Assembly: GCA_966250335.1 (NCBI GenBank)
Contig: CBINGZ010000066.1
Span: forward strand, 1 to 17,925
DNA length: 17,925 nucleotides
From: OLB7 sp966250335
Lineage (GTDB): Bacteria; Bacteroidota; Ignavibacteria; OLB7
Direction: 5' to 3'
Below are positions 1 through 7,938 of the stretch, one piece after another. Below the pieces are notes generated by a model. It did not search any database, was not told the DNA's origin, and saw nothing but the letters and a program-made list of their open reading frames with translations. A program made the position numbers and the translations under genes. The first letter of the stretch is position 1. Each line of letters opens with the position of its first letter.

Positions 1-1017
1 GAGATCCAGGAGTACGACCGCGCGACCCGGACCCTGCTCGGCGAACCCCGCACCATAGCTCTGACCGCCACCGCCACGCACGAGGTGCAGGAGGATATCA
101 TCCGGAAGCTGGGGCTGACCCCCGACCGGGTCATGACGGTCCATCAGGGGATCGATCGTCCCAATCTCCGCCTTGAGGCGCGCGAGGTCGACTCCGATCG
201 CGAGAAGCTGGAACATATCATCAGTACGATAGAATCGTTCAAGGGCTCCGGGATCATCTACTTCTCCCTGATTCAGACGCTGGAGAAATTCTCCCAGATG
301 CTGAACGACAGAAAGTACAGACACGGGGTCTACCACGGCAGGCTGACTCCGCAGGGGAGAAAGGGGATGCAGCGGCGCTTCATGGAGGGGAGCGCCGGCC
401 TGATCCTGGCGACCAACGCCTTCGGCATGGGGATCGACAAGCCCGATATCAGGTTCATCATCCATGCGGAGGTCCCCGCTTCGGTCGAGTCGTATTATCA
501 GGAGATCGGCCGCGCCGGCCGCGACGGTCTCGATTCCCTCTGTCTGCTCCTCTACGATCAGGAGGATCTCGCCATCCAGATGGATTTCGTGAAGTGGTCG
601 AATCCGAACGCGAGCTTCTACGCCCGCCTCTACGGCATCCTGCAGGGGACGGGGGAGGATGTGAACGTCCTGGGGGCCGACTACCTCCGCGAGCAGCTCA
701 ACTTCCGCAACCGGCGGGACTTCCGTCTGGAGACCGCGCTCGGTCTGCTGGACAGGTACGGCGTGGTGGAGGGGAGCCTGGAGGAGCGGAATCTCCGGGT
801 CATCGACGAACTGCCCGACATCCTGCAGGACGAGGAGCGCCTGACCGGGAAGCTGACGCGCGACAACAGGAAACTTCTCTCGATGGTGCAGTACTTCCGC
901 ACCGCCGACTGCCGCCGGGTCTTCATATCGGATTACTTCGGATTCCCGGGGGAGGAGGCGTGCGGCAACTGCGACTGCTGCGAAGCCTCGACCGGGGCCG
1001 GGGAAGGGGAGGAGTAG
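1..1017 (+). CDS. RecQ-family ATP-dependent DNA helicase, 3' part (5' end outside window)
   Basis: This is a superfamily 2 DNA helicase that would unwind DNA 3'-5' in repair or recombination. The frame is open from base 1, so the Walker A and DEAH motifs lie outside the window. The GTG at 85 is an internal codon, because family motifs occur before it. Seen in the fragment: motif III ALTATAT (fragment residues 20-26), the motif V segment NAFGMGIDKPDIRF (about 139-152), and motif VI QEIGRAGRDG (167-176). A RecQ-type zinc site follows at the extreme C-terminus (C304, C321, C324, C327). About 120 residues, partly winged-helix-like, separate motif VI from the cysteines. In classical RecQ the zinc module directly follows the helicase core, so this is the short atypical type. 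No HRDC domain is present. It ends at TAG 1015-1017 and converges on the cyclase genes. The RecQ-family assignment is firm; the exact subfamily is not. Confidence 0.93.
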   Translation, partial: EIQEYDRATRTLLGEPRTIALTATATHEVQEDIIRKLGLTPDRVMTVHQGIDRPNLRLEAREVDSDREKLEHIISTIESFKGSGIIYFSLIQTLEKFSQMLNDRKYRHGVYHGRLTPQGRKGMQRRFMEGSAGLILATNAFGMGIDKPDIRFIIHAEVPASVESYYQEIGRAGRDGLDSLCLLLYDQEDLAIQMDFVKWSNPNASFYARLYGILQGTGEDVNVLGADYLREQLNFRNRRDFRLETALGLLDRYGVVEGSLEERNLRVIDELPDILQDEERLTGKLTRDNRKLLSMVQYFRTADCRRVFISDYFGFPGEEACGNCDCCEASTGAGEGEE

Positions 1018-1067
1018 AGCCGGGGAAAGCGGGCGCCGCTCATATCTCATCGGATGTATTGACGCGA

Positions 1068-1099
1068 CAGGGGGATGCGATACATATCGCATCCCCCTG
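1068..1099. terminator. Perfect 15-bp inverted repeat between convergent genes; candidate bidirectional terminator
   Basis: CAGGGGGATGCGATA (1068-1082) is followed after CA by its exact reverse complement TATCGCATCCCCCTG (1085-1099). It lies 51 bases after the helicase stop and 46 bases before the cyclase stop on the other strand, where a shared terminator would be expected. No clear T-run follows on either strand, so classic intrinsic termination is uncertain. It could instead be a 3'-end-stabilising hairpin or a palindromic protein-binding site. Confidence 0.55.
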
Positions 1100-1144
1100 C
1101 GCCTCTCAGGCTCTCTCAACAGATAACTTCAGTCTACCTTCCAA

Positions 1145-1597
1145 TCAACCCTGGGGCACCTCGGCGGGCTGGGGTTTGGGGATCACGCCGAGCTGCGCCA
1201 GCATGCCGAACAGATCGATATCGGCCCAGTGTTCGGTGACCTTGCCGTCGACGATCCTTCCGAAATGCGATTCGGTCCAGGTGGCGCTCTTTCCGGTGGC
1301 CGGGATTCCCGCGAACGTTCCCAGGTGGGTACCGGTGAGGGTCATCCGTCCCGCCACCAGTCCATCCTCATCGGCCAGTGTGAACTGGACGTTGATCCGG
1401 AGATCGGGGAACGCCACGGTGACCTCGTCACGGAAGAACCGCTTCACCGATTCACGGTCGTTCCCGTAGCCCGGGGGGAGCGGTGTGTGCTCAACGTAGT
1501 TGTCGGCAACCACCTCGTCGACGTAATCGAAGTTCCGTTCGTTCAGGACCTGCTCCGGCAGTTTTCGCCAGAGTGCTCTGTTGGCTGCTATGGACAT
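1145..1597 (-). CDS. SnoaL-like ester cyclase family protein (copy 2)
   Basis: A 150-residue single-domain protein of the SnoaL-like/polyketide-cyclase-like alpha+beta barrel superfamily (NTF2-like fold), probably cytoplasmic because no signal peptide is seen. Family features visible are NYVEH (33-37), an SVK...FPD segment, G-T-H-x-G-T-F-x-G-I-P-A-T-G-[KR], and the C-terminal EHWADID (122-128) that lines the cavity in this superfamily. The substrate cannot be inferred; most bacterial members are uncharacterised. The start is the ATG at 1597, preceded by GGAG about 8 bases upstream. It lies 116 bp downstream of a close paralogue on the same strand, so co-transcription is likely. Most of the core is identical or conservatively changed between the two copies, consistent with tandem duplication. 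Confidence 0.85.
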   Translation of the reverse strand: MSIAANRALWRKLPEQVLNERNFDYVDEVVADNYVEHTPLPPGYGNDRESVKRFFRDEVTVAFPDLRINVQFTLADEDGLVAGRMTLTGTHLGTFAGIPATGKSATWTESHFGRIVDGKVTEHWADIDLFGMLAQLGVIPKPQPAEVPQG

Positions 1598-1713
1598 ATT
1601 CTATGCTCCGATGTAAGGAGGATGGGAGTTCCTGTTCGGTGACGGCATCGGTCGTCGATGCCGTGGCAAGGCGTTCGGTCGGAACCAGCCGGAGGAGGAC
1701 GGCTGTCCGATCG

Positions 1714-2163
1714 TTACTGCTGCGTAGGCTGAGGTTCGTCCTGCGGGATGACGCCGAGCCCCATCATCATGCCGAGCCTGTCGATATCGGCCCAGTGCTC
1801 CCGTACCTGCCCCTCCGCGATCCTTCCGAAATGCGATTCGGTCCAGGTGATCGTCCGCCCGGTCGCGGGGATTCCCATGAATGTTCCCAGGTGTGTGCCT
1901 CGTACCGTGATATAGCCCGCCACGAACTCGTCGTCGTCGGCAAGGGCGAGATTCACGGTCATCTCTGCATCCGGGAACGCTGCGATCACGGCCTTGAAAT
2001 GATGCTTGACGCTCTCGCGTCCGGAGGGGTAGCCCGGCGGGATCGGGGCATGCTCGATGTAATCCTCTCCGAAAACCTCATCGACCAGATCATAGTTCCG
2101 CTCGTTGAAGATTTTCTCCGGCACGCTCCGCCAGAGTGCGCGATTCGTTTCTGATGTCGGCAT
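1714..2163 (-). CDS. SnoaL-like ester cyclase family protein (copy 1)
   Basis: A 149-residue paralogue of the downstream cyclase-like gene, with the same blocks: DYIEH, ESVK, GTHLGTF-GIPATGR, WTESHFGRI and EHWADID. The frame is open further upstream to 2271. I chose the ATG at 2163 because its product (MPTSETNRALWR...) aligns end to end with the paralogue (MSIAANRALWR...), and a GGAG lies about 9 bases before it. The extra upstream residues resemble no part of the family. As the promoter-proximal gene of a probable two-gene unit, its promoter should lie in the 169-bp divergent gap shared with the WD40 gene. The biological role is unknown; a small-molecule or ester cyclase/hydrolase-like function is only a family-level suggestion. 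Confidence 0.85.
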   Translation of the reverse strand: MPTSETNRALWRSVPEKIFNERNYDLVDEVFGEDYIEHAPIPPGYPSGRESVKHHFKAVIAAFPDAEMTVNLALADDDEFVAGYITVRGTHLGTFMGIPATGRTITWTESHFGRIAEGQVREHWADIDRLGMMMGLGVIPQDEPQPTQQ

Positions 2164-2332
2164 GATCCTGTTCTCCGTGGTAAGTAGATGGATCGGCCGG
2201 GCGTTACCGTACTCCCGGCCGTGTCGTTTATACGAAGGGAGGGTGCGGGTGGATTTGGGAAAATGTAACAAAGTTTGGGCGGCGGGGTTTAGGGGGAGAA
2301 TCTATCACCCATACAGTAAATCGAGTGTAATC

Positions 2333-3343
2333 ATGCGTGCATTACCAGTACTTCTTCTGTGGATTGTTCTGGCGCCATCTCTTCTCGCCCAGACCAGTGA
2401 CATGCTCTGGATTCAGTAGCCGATCATCCAACCGATTGAAGAGATGTCGGTCTCCCCCGACGGAAGTCGGATCGCTGTCGTCGGCAGGTTCGATACCCTC
2501 ATCACGATACTGGATGCGAAGATGGGGACGACGCTAAGGACGCTTCCCGGTATGCCTGCATATGCCGTTCGCGGCCCTGACGCTTACACGAAGCGATCTG
2601 CCATATCGTTCTTCGATGCAGGAAGCCTCTTCAGTTGCGTTGAGACCAAAGAGCGGCCCCATGACGATTTACCCACCCATTCGATACTCAACAGATGGGG
2701 CGTCGAGGCAGGAGATCTCATATCCTCCGACTCCATCAAGATCCGACGGCCGTTCACTCTTTCCAGGAAGGGAGGGATGCTGATCGGCGCGACGGTGTAT
2801 CCGGTCGTGGGCGCACTTGCCGTCCATTCCATCCCCTCGGGAGATTCCGTACGTCAGTACCCGGGGCTGGTCGATCAAGCCTATAACCTGTTCGAGATTT
2901 CCGCCGACGGTTCGACGTCGGTATTCGTCGATAGGTATGCGCTTGTTGTCGATTTGGAGTCCGGCAATACGATCAAGCTTGAGGCGGGGGATATCACAGA
3001 GGTTCGCTTGTCGCCCGACGGTCGATACCTGGCTTCCTCCGTGGGAAACAACGTTCAGATATGGGATGTATCGGCCGGGAAGATCGTGCAACGGCTAATC
3101 GGTCATACGAGCTCTATCACCGCCATCACATTCACACTCGACGGTCGCTACATTGCCACAGCCGCCGAGGATGGCTCGATCCGGACCTGGGATCCGACGA
3201 CCGGCACCGCTCTTTACGTCAATCGTGACTTCACGGGCGCCGTAACGGCTATGAGATTTCATGGGGGACGTCCGCAGCTACAAATGGTTCGCCCCTTCGG
3301 GGCTGGAAGAGAAGGAACAACCTTCAAGTTGTTCCTAAGGTGA
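2333..3343 (+). pseudogene. Secreted WD40-repeat protein split by an in-frame TAG after the signal peptide
   Basis: From the ATG at 2333 the first 28 codons encode a typical secretion signal (MRALPVLLLWIVLAPSLLAQ, cleavage likely after LLA) followed by TSDMLWIQ. They end at TAG 2417-2419. The same frame then continues open for about 300 codons (PIIQPIEEMSVSPDGSRIAVVG...). The downstream part contains WD40/beta-propeller signatures: SVSPDGSRIAVVG, RLSPDGRYLASSVGNNVQIWDVSAGK, and GHTSSITAITFTLDGRYIATAAEDGSIRTWD (described by segments). The natural reading is one exported propeller protein interrupted by a nonsense mutation, for example CAG to TAG. Internal re-initiation at ATG 2444 would give a 299-residue leaderless protein; amber read-through or a sequencing error are other options. 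The last roughly 18 codons are encoded by hairpin-rich DNA and do not look like WD40, so the 3' end may also be truncated. Confidence 0.65.
3313..3336. repeat. 9-bp hairpin overlapping the 3' end of the WD40 gene
   Basis: AGGAACAAC (3313-3321) pairs perfectly with GTTGTTCCT (3328-3336) around a 6-base loop. A shorter GCCCC-TTC-GGGGC hairpin precedes it at 3291-3303. A third, bulged hairpin (3334-3364, CCTAA...TTAGG ends) overlaps its right arm and the WD40 stop codon, so the two could be alternative structures. Confidence 0.6.
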
Positions 3344-3373
3344 AGTGGAGGCTCTTCCTTTAGGTACGGTTGC

Positions 3374-3405
3374 TAAGGAAAAGAAAAGCCCTTTCCTTTT
3401 CCTTA
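3374..3405. repeat. Tandem hairpin unit 1 (TAAGG...CCTTA), possible terminator
   Basis: TAAGGAAAAGAAAAG (3374-3388) pairs with CTTTCCTTTTCCTTA (3391-3405), one mismatch in 15 positions, with a CC centre. The arms are purine-only and pyrimidine-only apart from the terminal T/A. It lies between the convergent WD40 and AddB-like genes. Its near-identical sister follows 41 bp later. Confidence 0.65.
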
Positions 3406-3414
3406 TGAGTCCGC

Positions 3415-3446
3415 TAAGGAAAAGAAAAGCCGTTTTCTTTTCCTTA
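3415..3446. repeat. Tandem hairpin unit 2 (TAAGG...CCTTA), possible terminator
   Basis: TAAGGAAAAGAAAA (3415-3428) pairs perfectly with TTTTCTTTTCCTTA (3433-3446), loop GCCG. It shares the 18-base left part CTAAGGAAAAGAAAAGCC with unit 1. The right-arm base that mispairs in unit 1 is restored here, so the stem, not just the sequence, is kept. A transcription terminator acting on the minus-strand nuclease gene and/or the WD40 gene is plausible; a mobile palindromic element is an alternative. Confidence 0.65.
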
Positions 3447-3458
3447 AGGGTCCTCAAG

Positions 3459-3476
3459 GGAGGGTTGAACCCCTCC
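3459..3476 (-). terminator. 6-bp GC-rich hairpin directly after the nuclease stop codon
   Basis: GGAGGG (3459-3464) and CCCTCC (3471-3476) flank a 6-base loop. They start one base beyond the minus-strand stop codon (3478-3480). Read on the minus strand, the hairpin is followed by CTTG rather than a T-run, so terminator function is tentative. It is the last of the hairpins spanning 3291-3476. Confidence 0.4.
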
Positions 3477-3477
3477 A

Positions 3478-6400
3478 TCAACCCCCGCGCATCTCCACCA
3501 CCCGACACGCCGACTGATAATCGCAGTGCCGGCAGATCACGTTCACGTCGCGTGAGGTGATGTCGAAGCGCCCCTCGGCGATTCCTTCGACGTAGCTCCG
3601 GGCGTTCTCGAAGACGTTGCGGATGATCTCCTCCAGCTCCTCCACCGTGTTCGGGTCCTGGGCGCTCCGGCGCATTCGGATGATATCCTCCTTGAGCTCG
3701 TTGGGGACGAAGAGATAGCGGGAGCTCACATCGATCCCGCGCGCCTTGAGCTGGTAGTAGATCCCGCCGGCGGGCTTCACGTTCTCCAGCGGCAGCTCGA
3801 ACCGCTCGGCCAGCAGGTGGCGGATCACCTCCAGGTAGATCATCAGCTGAAGACTCGTTCCCTCCCTCACCTCCCGCTTGGAAGGGGGCGTTCCGGTCTT
3901 GTAATCGGCCACGGAGAAGTAGAGATCCTCCCCGTGCCGGAAGATCTCCACCCGGTCGACCTTCCCCCGCAGCTTCACGTCGTGCAGTTCGATCCCCTCC
4001 TGCGCCCCCAGCGTTCTATCCACGTCGCCGCCGGTCGTGATCTTCTGGCCGAAGCTGACCTCGAAGTAGGCGGGCTCCAGCGACGTTTTCTCGTCGCGAA
4101 GCTCCACGTCGGCGTCGATCCACTCCTCCAGAAGTCCTCCGAAGAGATCTCCTCCCAGCACCCTCTCCTGGTCGATGCGCCAGTAGGGGTGGTCGAAGAC
4201 GATCCCCTCGATCTCCTCCTTCGCGATCTCACGCGCCCGCTCCACCGCCTCCTCCTTCGTTTCAGTGGTGATCGGCAGCGCACCCCCTTCGCGCAGCTCG
4301 GTGTAGAGCTTGAAGAGAATGGTGTGTAGAAGCGCTCCCCGTTCCAGCGGGGTCAGGGTGACGTCGAACGTCGCCGGGGCGCCGACGGCGAGGAGCCGCT
4401 GCGCGAAGAAACGGAAGGGACATTTCGCGTAGAGCTCGAGCTGGGAGGCGGAATACTCGTAATGCCTGCGGAGACCGAGTTTCTCCTTCTCCTCCGGTGC
4501 AAGAGCGTCGCTGATGATCCCCCGATACTCGAGCGCCGCCGCTTCGTCGGACCCGATCCTCGCCTTCTGGCGTTCCAGTTCGATCTCCGCCGTGTGCCGC
4601 AGATTCTCCAGCATCTCCTCGGCCGCGTCGATCCTCGGGACGCTTCTCCCGCTCCAGAGAGCGGCCCCCGCCTCCTCGGCCAGAGACTCGTACGTGGTGA
4701 TGTGGGAGAGAAACTCCGTGTGCGGCTCCGGCGTTTCTCCCCGTCTGATCCGGTCCCGGACCACCCGAAGCTCGTCCAGAAGCCGCAGCCGTCCCGACTC
4801 CTCGACCGTGGTGATCCTCAGAAACGCATCGAGAAAGGGTGATCGGACGAGGCCCTGCTCCCCCGCATACCGTGGGTAGGTGATCACCAGACGCTCCGTG
4901 AACCGGGTGATCGCGTTGTAGAAATCGACCCGTTCCCGCTTCAGATGCCGATCCTCGGCTCCCTTCAGCGGCTTCCCCAGGAACGTTTCCGGGACGTAGG
5001 TGCTGGGGAATTCTCCATCAACCAGTCCGCAGACGATCACCGTATCGAAGTCGAGATCGCGCATCTGGGTGATCGGCGCCACGAAGACGCCGTAGTCGTG
5101 CTTCTCGCGTATCTGGTAATAGGCGAGGGTGGAAGCGGTCCGCAGCTGCTCAAGGTAGAACTCCAGCGGGTGGGTCGGCTCCGGACGTCGACCCTCCGCT
5201 CCCTCGTTCCGGACTTCATCCGAACTCCCCTCGGCACGTTCCTTCGATTCCTCAGCGGTTTCCGCGGCCGTCTGCTCCTCACGGTGCTGGAAGAACTCGG
5301 TCAGCTCATCCAGCAGTCTGGTGAAGCGAGCCAGCGCCCGTGTGTCCCGTTCGATTTCGTCGTGGACTCTCTGCCAGTCCTGAGGTGTTCGGGCGCGCGC
5401 CTCCAGGTGACGCCGCAGGCTCAGGATATTCTCCGGAACCTTGAGCTTGGCGATCAGCTTCATGAAGGCCGCGTGGAACCCGGAAGGGGTCATCCGTCTG
5501 TCGAACTCCCCCAGCATCGACTGCATCGCCACGATGCTCCGGTCGGCGCGGTAGAGGGTCTCCAGCTCCAGCTCGATGCTCCGCCTGTCCTCGGCGTCGA
5601 CCATCCTGAGGAGCCGGCCGCGGAGGAACTCGATCCGGCGCTCGATCCTTCTGCTCCAGAAGAATCTCCCCCGGACGATCCGCAGCTTGATCGCCGTGTC
5701 GGTCAGTGCCGCCGGGTCGATCACCTCTCCAAAGCTCAGGTAGGGGGATGTGACCGCGCGGAGCACGTCGCGGCGATCGTAGTCGCGGGCCAGGATGTTG
5801 AGCGCGGAGAAGAGGGCGGTGACGAGCGCGTTCCGCTCCAGCGGGAAGCTCACGGCGATGTTCGCCGGAACACCATGCGACGCCAGATGCTCCCGGAAGA
5901 GTTCGCCGTACCTGCTCATATCCAGGGAGGTGACACAGATCCGTTCCGGCAGATATCCGTCGTCGATCACCAGCGACTTGATCAGCGCGGCGATCCCCTG
6001 CACTTCCTCCTCCCGGTTGAAGAAGCCGTAGACGTTGATCACCTTGTCGAACTCCCGGTTCTCTATCCGTTCGTCGGTGCGGAAGAGGTTCCGCCGCATG
6101 TGATGGCGGAAGGGGGATCGGGTCTCCTCCGGGATGTCGAGTTCGAGCGGGTCGAGATCGAGCGAGCGGTAGCTCCCGGCGATCAGCTTGTCGATCACCT
6201 CGCCGAAGTTGCCGTAGAGCGGTCCGTTCTCCCGCTCGTAATCGAAATAGATCATCGCCCGTAGCTCATCCACCAGACCGAGCTGCAGCAGGATCGATGT
6301 CTCCGGGAAGGTGAACTCGCTGAACCCGTAGACCAGGATCGACCTGACGTTCGGGAAGGCTTTCCTGAACGCCCGGTTCCTGTCGTAGTGGAGCGCGTTG

Positions 6401-6969
6401 TTCACATGGAAGAGCTTGCCGGGATAGTCGATCCAGTGGGGCCGCAGAAGCTTCAGGTAGCGGGAGTAGATGTTGTAGAGATCGCGAAGCTTGGCGATGT
6501 CGTAGCCGGAGCCCGGTTCCTCCGAGGCGACTTCGATATCCCTGGCGAAATGGGAGGGGAGAATCCCGTCGGCGCGGACACCGTTGATGACCCTGGTGAT
6601 CTGCTCCACCACGCCGAGCGAGGGGTCGCCGTTCCGGCCGTAGTATCCCAGATCGACCTCCTTCATCGCCTGTTCCATCAGGGCGATCGTGATCTCCGGG
6701 GCGACGTCGCGGCGGGCCGGGGCCAGGCGGTCGTGGAACTCGCGGGCGAAGGAGTCGAGCGTATGGATCGGGATGCGGCCGATCGGTCGACCCGTCTTCT
6801 TCACATGTTCGGTCGTGATCTCCCGTTCCAGCTCCCTCAGTTTTCTGAAGGTCGGGACGATGAAGAGATGTTCCGGCAGCTCGCCGGAGCGGGCGGCCGT
6901 CAGGACGATCTCATTGAAATCGAGCGAGGAGAATTCAGGTTTCTCGGTGTTGTAGAGAAGCTGAGGCAT
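3478..6969 (-). CDS. AddB-like PD-(D/E)XK nuclease with Fe-S cluster motif
   Basis: A 1163-residue protein resembling the AddB/RexB-type subunit of helicase-nuclease complexes for double-strand break end processing. The C-terminal third carries a PD-(D/E)XK nuclease: RGKVDRVEI with D1005, then VADYKTG with D1022 and K1024, then QLMIYLEV. Cysteines C850 (in KCPFRFF) and C1146-x2-C1149-x5-C1155 match the four-cysteine 4Fe-4S staple of AddB nuclease domains. The N-terminus has no GxGKT/S Walker A, so it is likely a helicase-dead, scaffold-like UvrD-fold region, consistent with many AddB relatives. A charged, Glu/Lys-rich low-complexity stretch lies around residues 560-600. No AddA/UvrD-type partner gene is in the window, and neighbours on both sides face the other way, so it is probably monocistronic. 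The start ATG at 6969 has no strong Shine-Dalgarno, so the exact start is less certain than the family. Confidence 0.88.
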   Translation of the reverse strand: MPQLLYNTEKPEFSSLDFNEIVLTAARSGELPEHLFIVPTFRKLRELEREITTEHVKKTGRPIGRIPIHTLDSFAREFHDRLAPARRDVAPEITIALMEQAMKEVDLGYYGRNGDPSLGVVEQITRVINGVRADGILPSHFARDIEVASEEPGSGYDIAKLRDLYNIYSRYLKLLRPHWIDYPGKLFHVNNALHYDRNRAFRKAFPNVRSILVYGFSEFTFPETSILLQLGLVDELRAMIYFDYERENGPLYGNFGEVIDKLIAGSYRSLDLDPLELDIPEETRSPFRHHMRRNLFRTDERIENREFDKVINVYGFFNREEEVQGIAALIKSLVIDDGYLPERICVTSLDMSRYGELFREHLASHGVPANIAVSFPLERNALVTALFSALNILARDYDRRDVLRAVTSPYLSFGEVIDPAALTDTAIKLRIVRGRFFWSRRIERRIEFLRGRLLRMVDAEDRRSIELELETLYRADRSIVAMQSMLGEFDRRMTPSGFHAAFMKLIAKLKVPENILSLRRHLEARARTPQDWQRVHDEIERDTRALARFTRLLDELTEFFQHREEQTAAETAEESKERAEGSSDEVRNEGAEGRRPEPTHPLEFYLEQLRTASTLAYYQIREKHDYGVFVAPITQMRDLDFDTVIVCGLVDGEFPSTYVPETFLGKPLKGAEDRHLKRERVDFYNAITRFTERLVITYPRYAGEQGLVRSPFLDAFLRITTVEESGRLRLLDELRVVRDRIRRGETPEPHTEFLSHITTYESLAEEAGAALWSGRSVPRIDAAEEMLENLRHTAEIELERQKARIGSDEAAALEYRGIISDALAPEEKEKLGLRRHYEYSASQLELYAKCPFRFFAQRLLAVGAPATFDVTLTPLERGALLHTILFKLYTELREGGALPITTETKEEAVERAREIAKEEIEGIVFDHPYWRIDQERVLGGDLFGGLLEEWIDADVELRDEKTSLEPAYFEVSFGQKITTGGDVDRTLGAQEGIELHDVKLRGKVDRVEIFRHGEDLYFSVADYKTGTPPSKREVREGTSLQLMIYLEVIRHLLAERFELPLENVKPAGGIYYQLKARGIDVSSRYLFVPNELKEDIIRMRRSAQDPNTVEELEEIIRNVFENARSYVEGIAEGRFDITSRDVNVICRHCDYQSACRVVEMRGG

Positions 6970-7251
6970 GAAGTGGGAATCAGCGTGTTCGCATGTCGTA
7001 CGGCCGGTCGCGGGGAAGATAGTACCGCGGCGCCATAGTTCCGTATCTTCGTTTTCGGCGTTCGAGGCCTCTGTGAAGAACCTTGTCGGTCCGCTCCCGA
7101 CCCTGACCGGGCCGAACTATCCGACGTCCCGTCGAAGGGGGTCTTGCGTTCCGGCGTTTCCGGTCCGGTGCAATTTCAGCGTCCGGCATCTGTCTATCAC
7201 TTCTCTGACGATCGATCTCCGCTTCTGACTTCTTCGATATGGTGAAGTAAC

Positions 7252-7938
7252 GTGACGACACGACGCGACATTCTGATCCTCCCCCTCTTTCTTGCGATCC
7301 TCGGCGGCGCCGCCGCGCAGAACCCCGACCGGGTCAACTACTCCGGGACGCTGAGCACCGACGCGGGGCCTGTGAACGGGGTCGTCTCGCTTACCTTCAA
7401 GGTGTACGACGCGGTCGAGGGGGGAACGCTCCTCTGGACGGAGACGCAGGAGGTGTCGGTGGTCGGGGGGAGCTTCAAGGCGGTGCTGGGAGCGGTCAAC
7501 CCGCTGACGCCGGTATCGGCGGCCGGGGACTACTGGTTCACCCTGATGTACGAGGGGATGGAGCTTCCCCGGACGCAGTTGTTCAACAGGGAGAAACTCC
7601 GTTCCGTCCACGCCGCCGCCGAGCTTCAGCCGTCGGCCCCGGTCGTCGACACGGTCCGTCCCGCGACCCTCCCGTACGAGGGAATGCTCCAGCACCGCGG
7701 AGCGCCGATCGACGGAAGCCGGGAGATGACCTTCAGACTCTACGACAGCGCCAAAAAGGGGACGCTCCTCTGGAGCGAAACGCAGACCGTCACGATCACG
7801 AAGGGGATATTCAGGACCGACCTCGGTCTGGTATCCCCTCTGACCGCGCTCCCCGAAGCTCGCGAGTACTGGTTCAGCATCGCCGTCGACGGGAGCGAGA
7901 TGCCCCGCACCCGCTTCACCTTTCCCGGCGCTCCGTAA
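7252..7938 (+). CDS. Secreted protein with two tandem YSG/YEG-type domains
   Basis: A 228-residue exported protein of unknown function. It begins at GTG 7252 and has a signal peptide: TTRRD, then a hydrophobic ILILPLFLAILGG core, with AAA|Q as the probable cleavage site. Two homologous domains follow, about residues 25-115 and 137-227. Each starts with a Y-[SE]-G-x-L element. Then come V/M-x-L-T-F-[KR]-[VL]-Y-D, G-T-L-L-W-[TS]-E-T-Q, G-x-F-[KR]-x-x-L-G, [DE]-Y-W-F, and a final E-[LM]-P-R-T-[QR]. The same domain is the N-terminal module of the giant repeat protein starting at 14912 (YQGYL, KEVWTE, GIFDVMLGE, YWLEI, APRVQL), where it precedes decapeptide repeats. Here there are no repeats and no T9SS sorting domain, so how it would be retained at the surface is unclear. 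It is divergent from the AddB-like gene across a 282-bp gap. No clear SD precedes the GTG. Confidence 0.8.
   Translation: MTTRRDILILPLFLAILGGAAAQNPDRVNYSGTLSTDAGPVNGVVSLTFKVYDAVEGGTLLWTETQEVSVVGGSFKAVLGAVNPLTPVSAAGDYWFTLMYEGMELPRTQLFNREKLRSVHAAAELQPSAPVVDTVRPATLPYEGMLQHRGAPIDGSREMTFRLYDSAKKGTLLWSETQTVTITKGIFRTDLGLVSPLTALPEAREYWFSIAVDGSEMPRTRFTFPGAP

Noticed and set aside
2164..2271. Upstream extension of the first cyclase gene to a start at 2271
   Set aside because: The extra 36 residues are unlike the family and unlike the paralogue. ATG 2163 has an RBS and gives matching protein lengths.
3373..3446. Two 18-base direct repeats as a mini CRISPR array
   Set aside because: Each repeat is half of its own hairpin, the 'spacer' is the other arm, there are only two good copies, and no cas genes are present.
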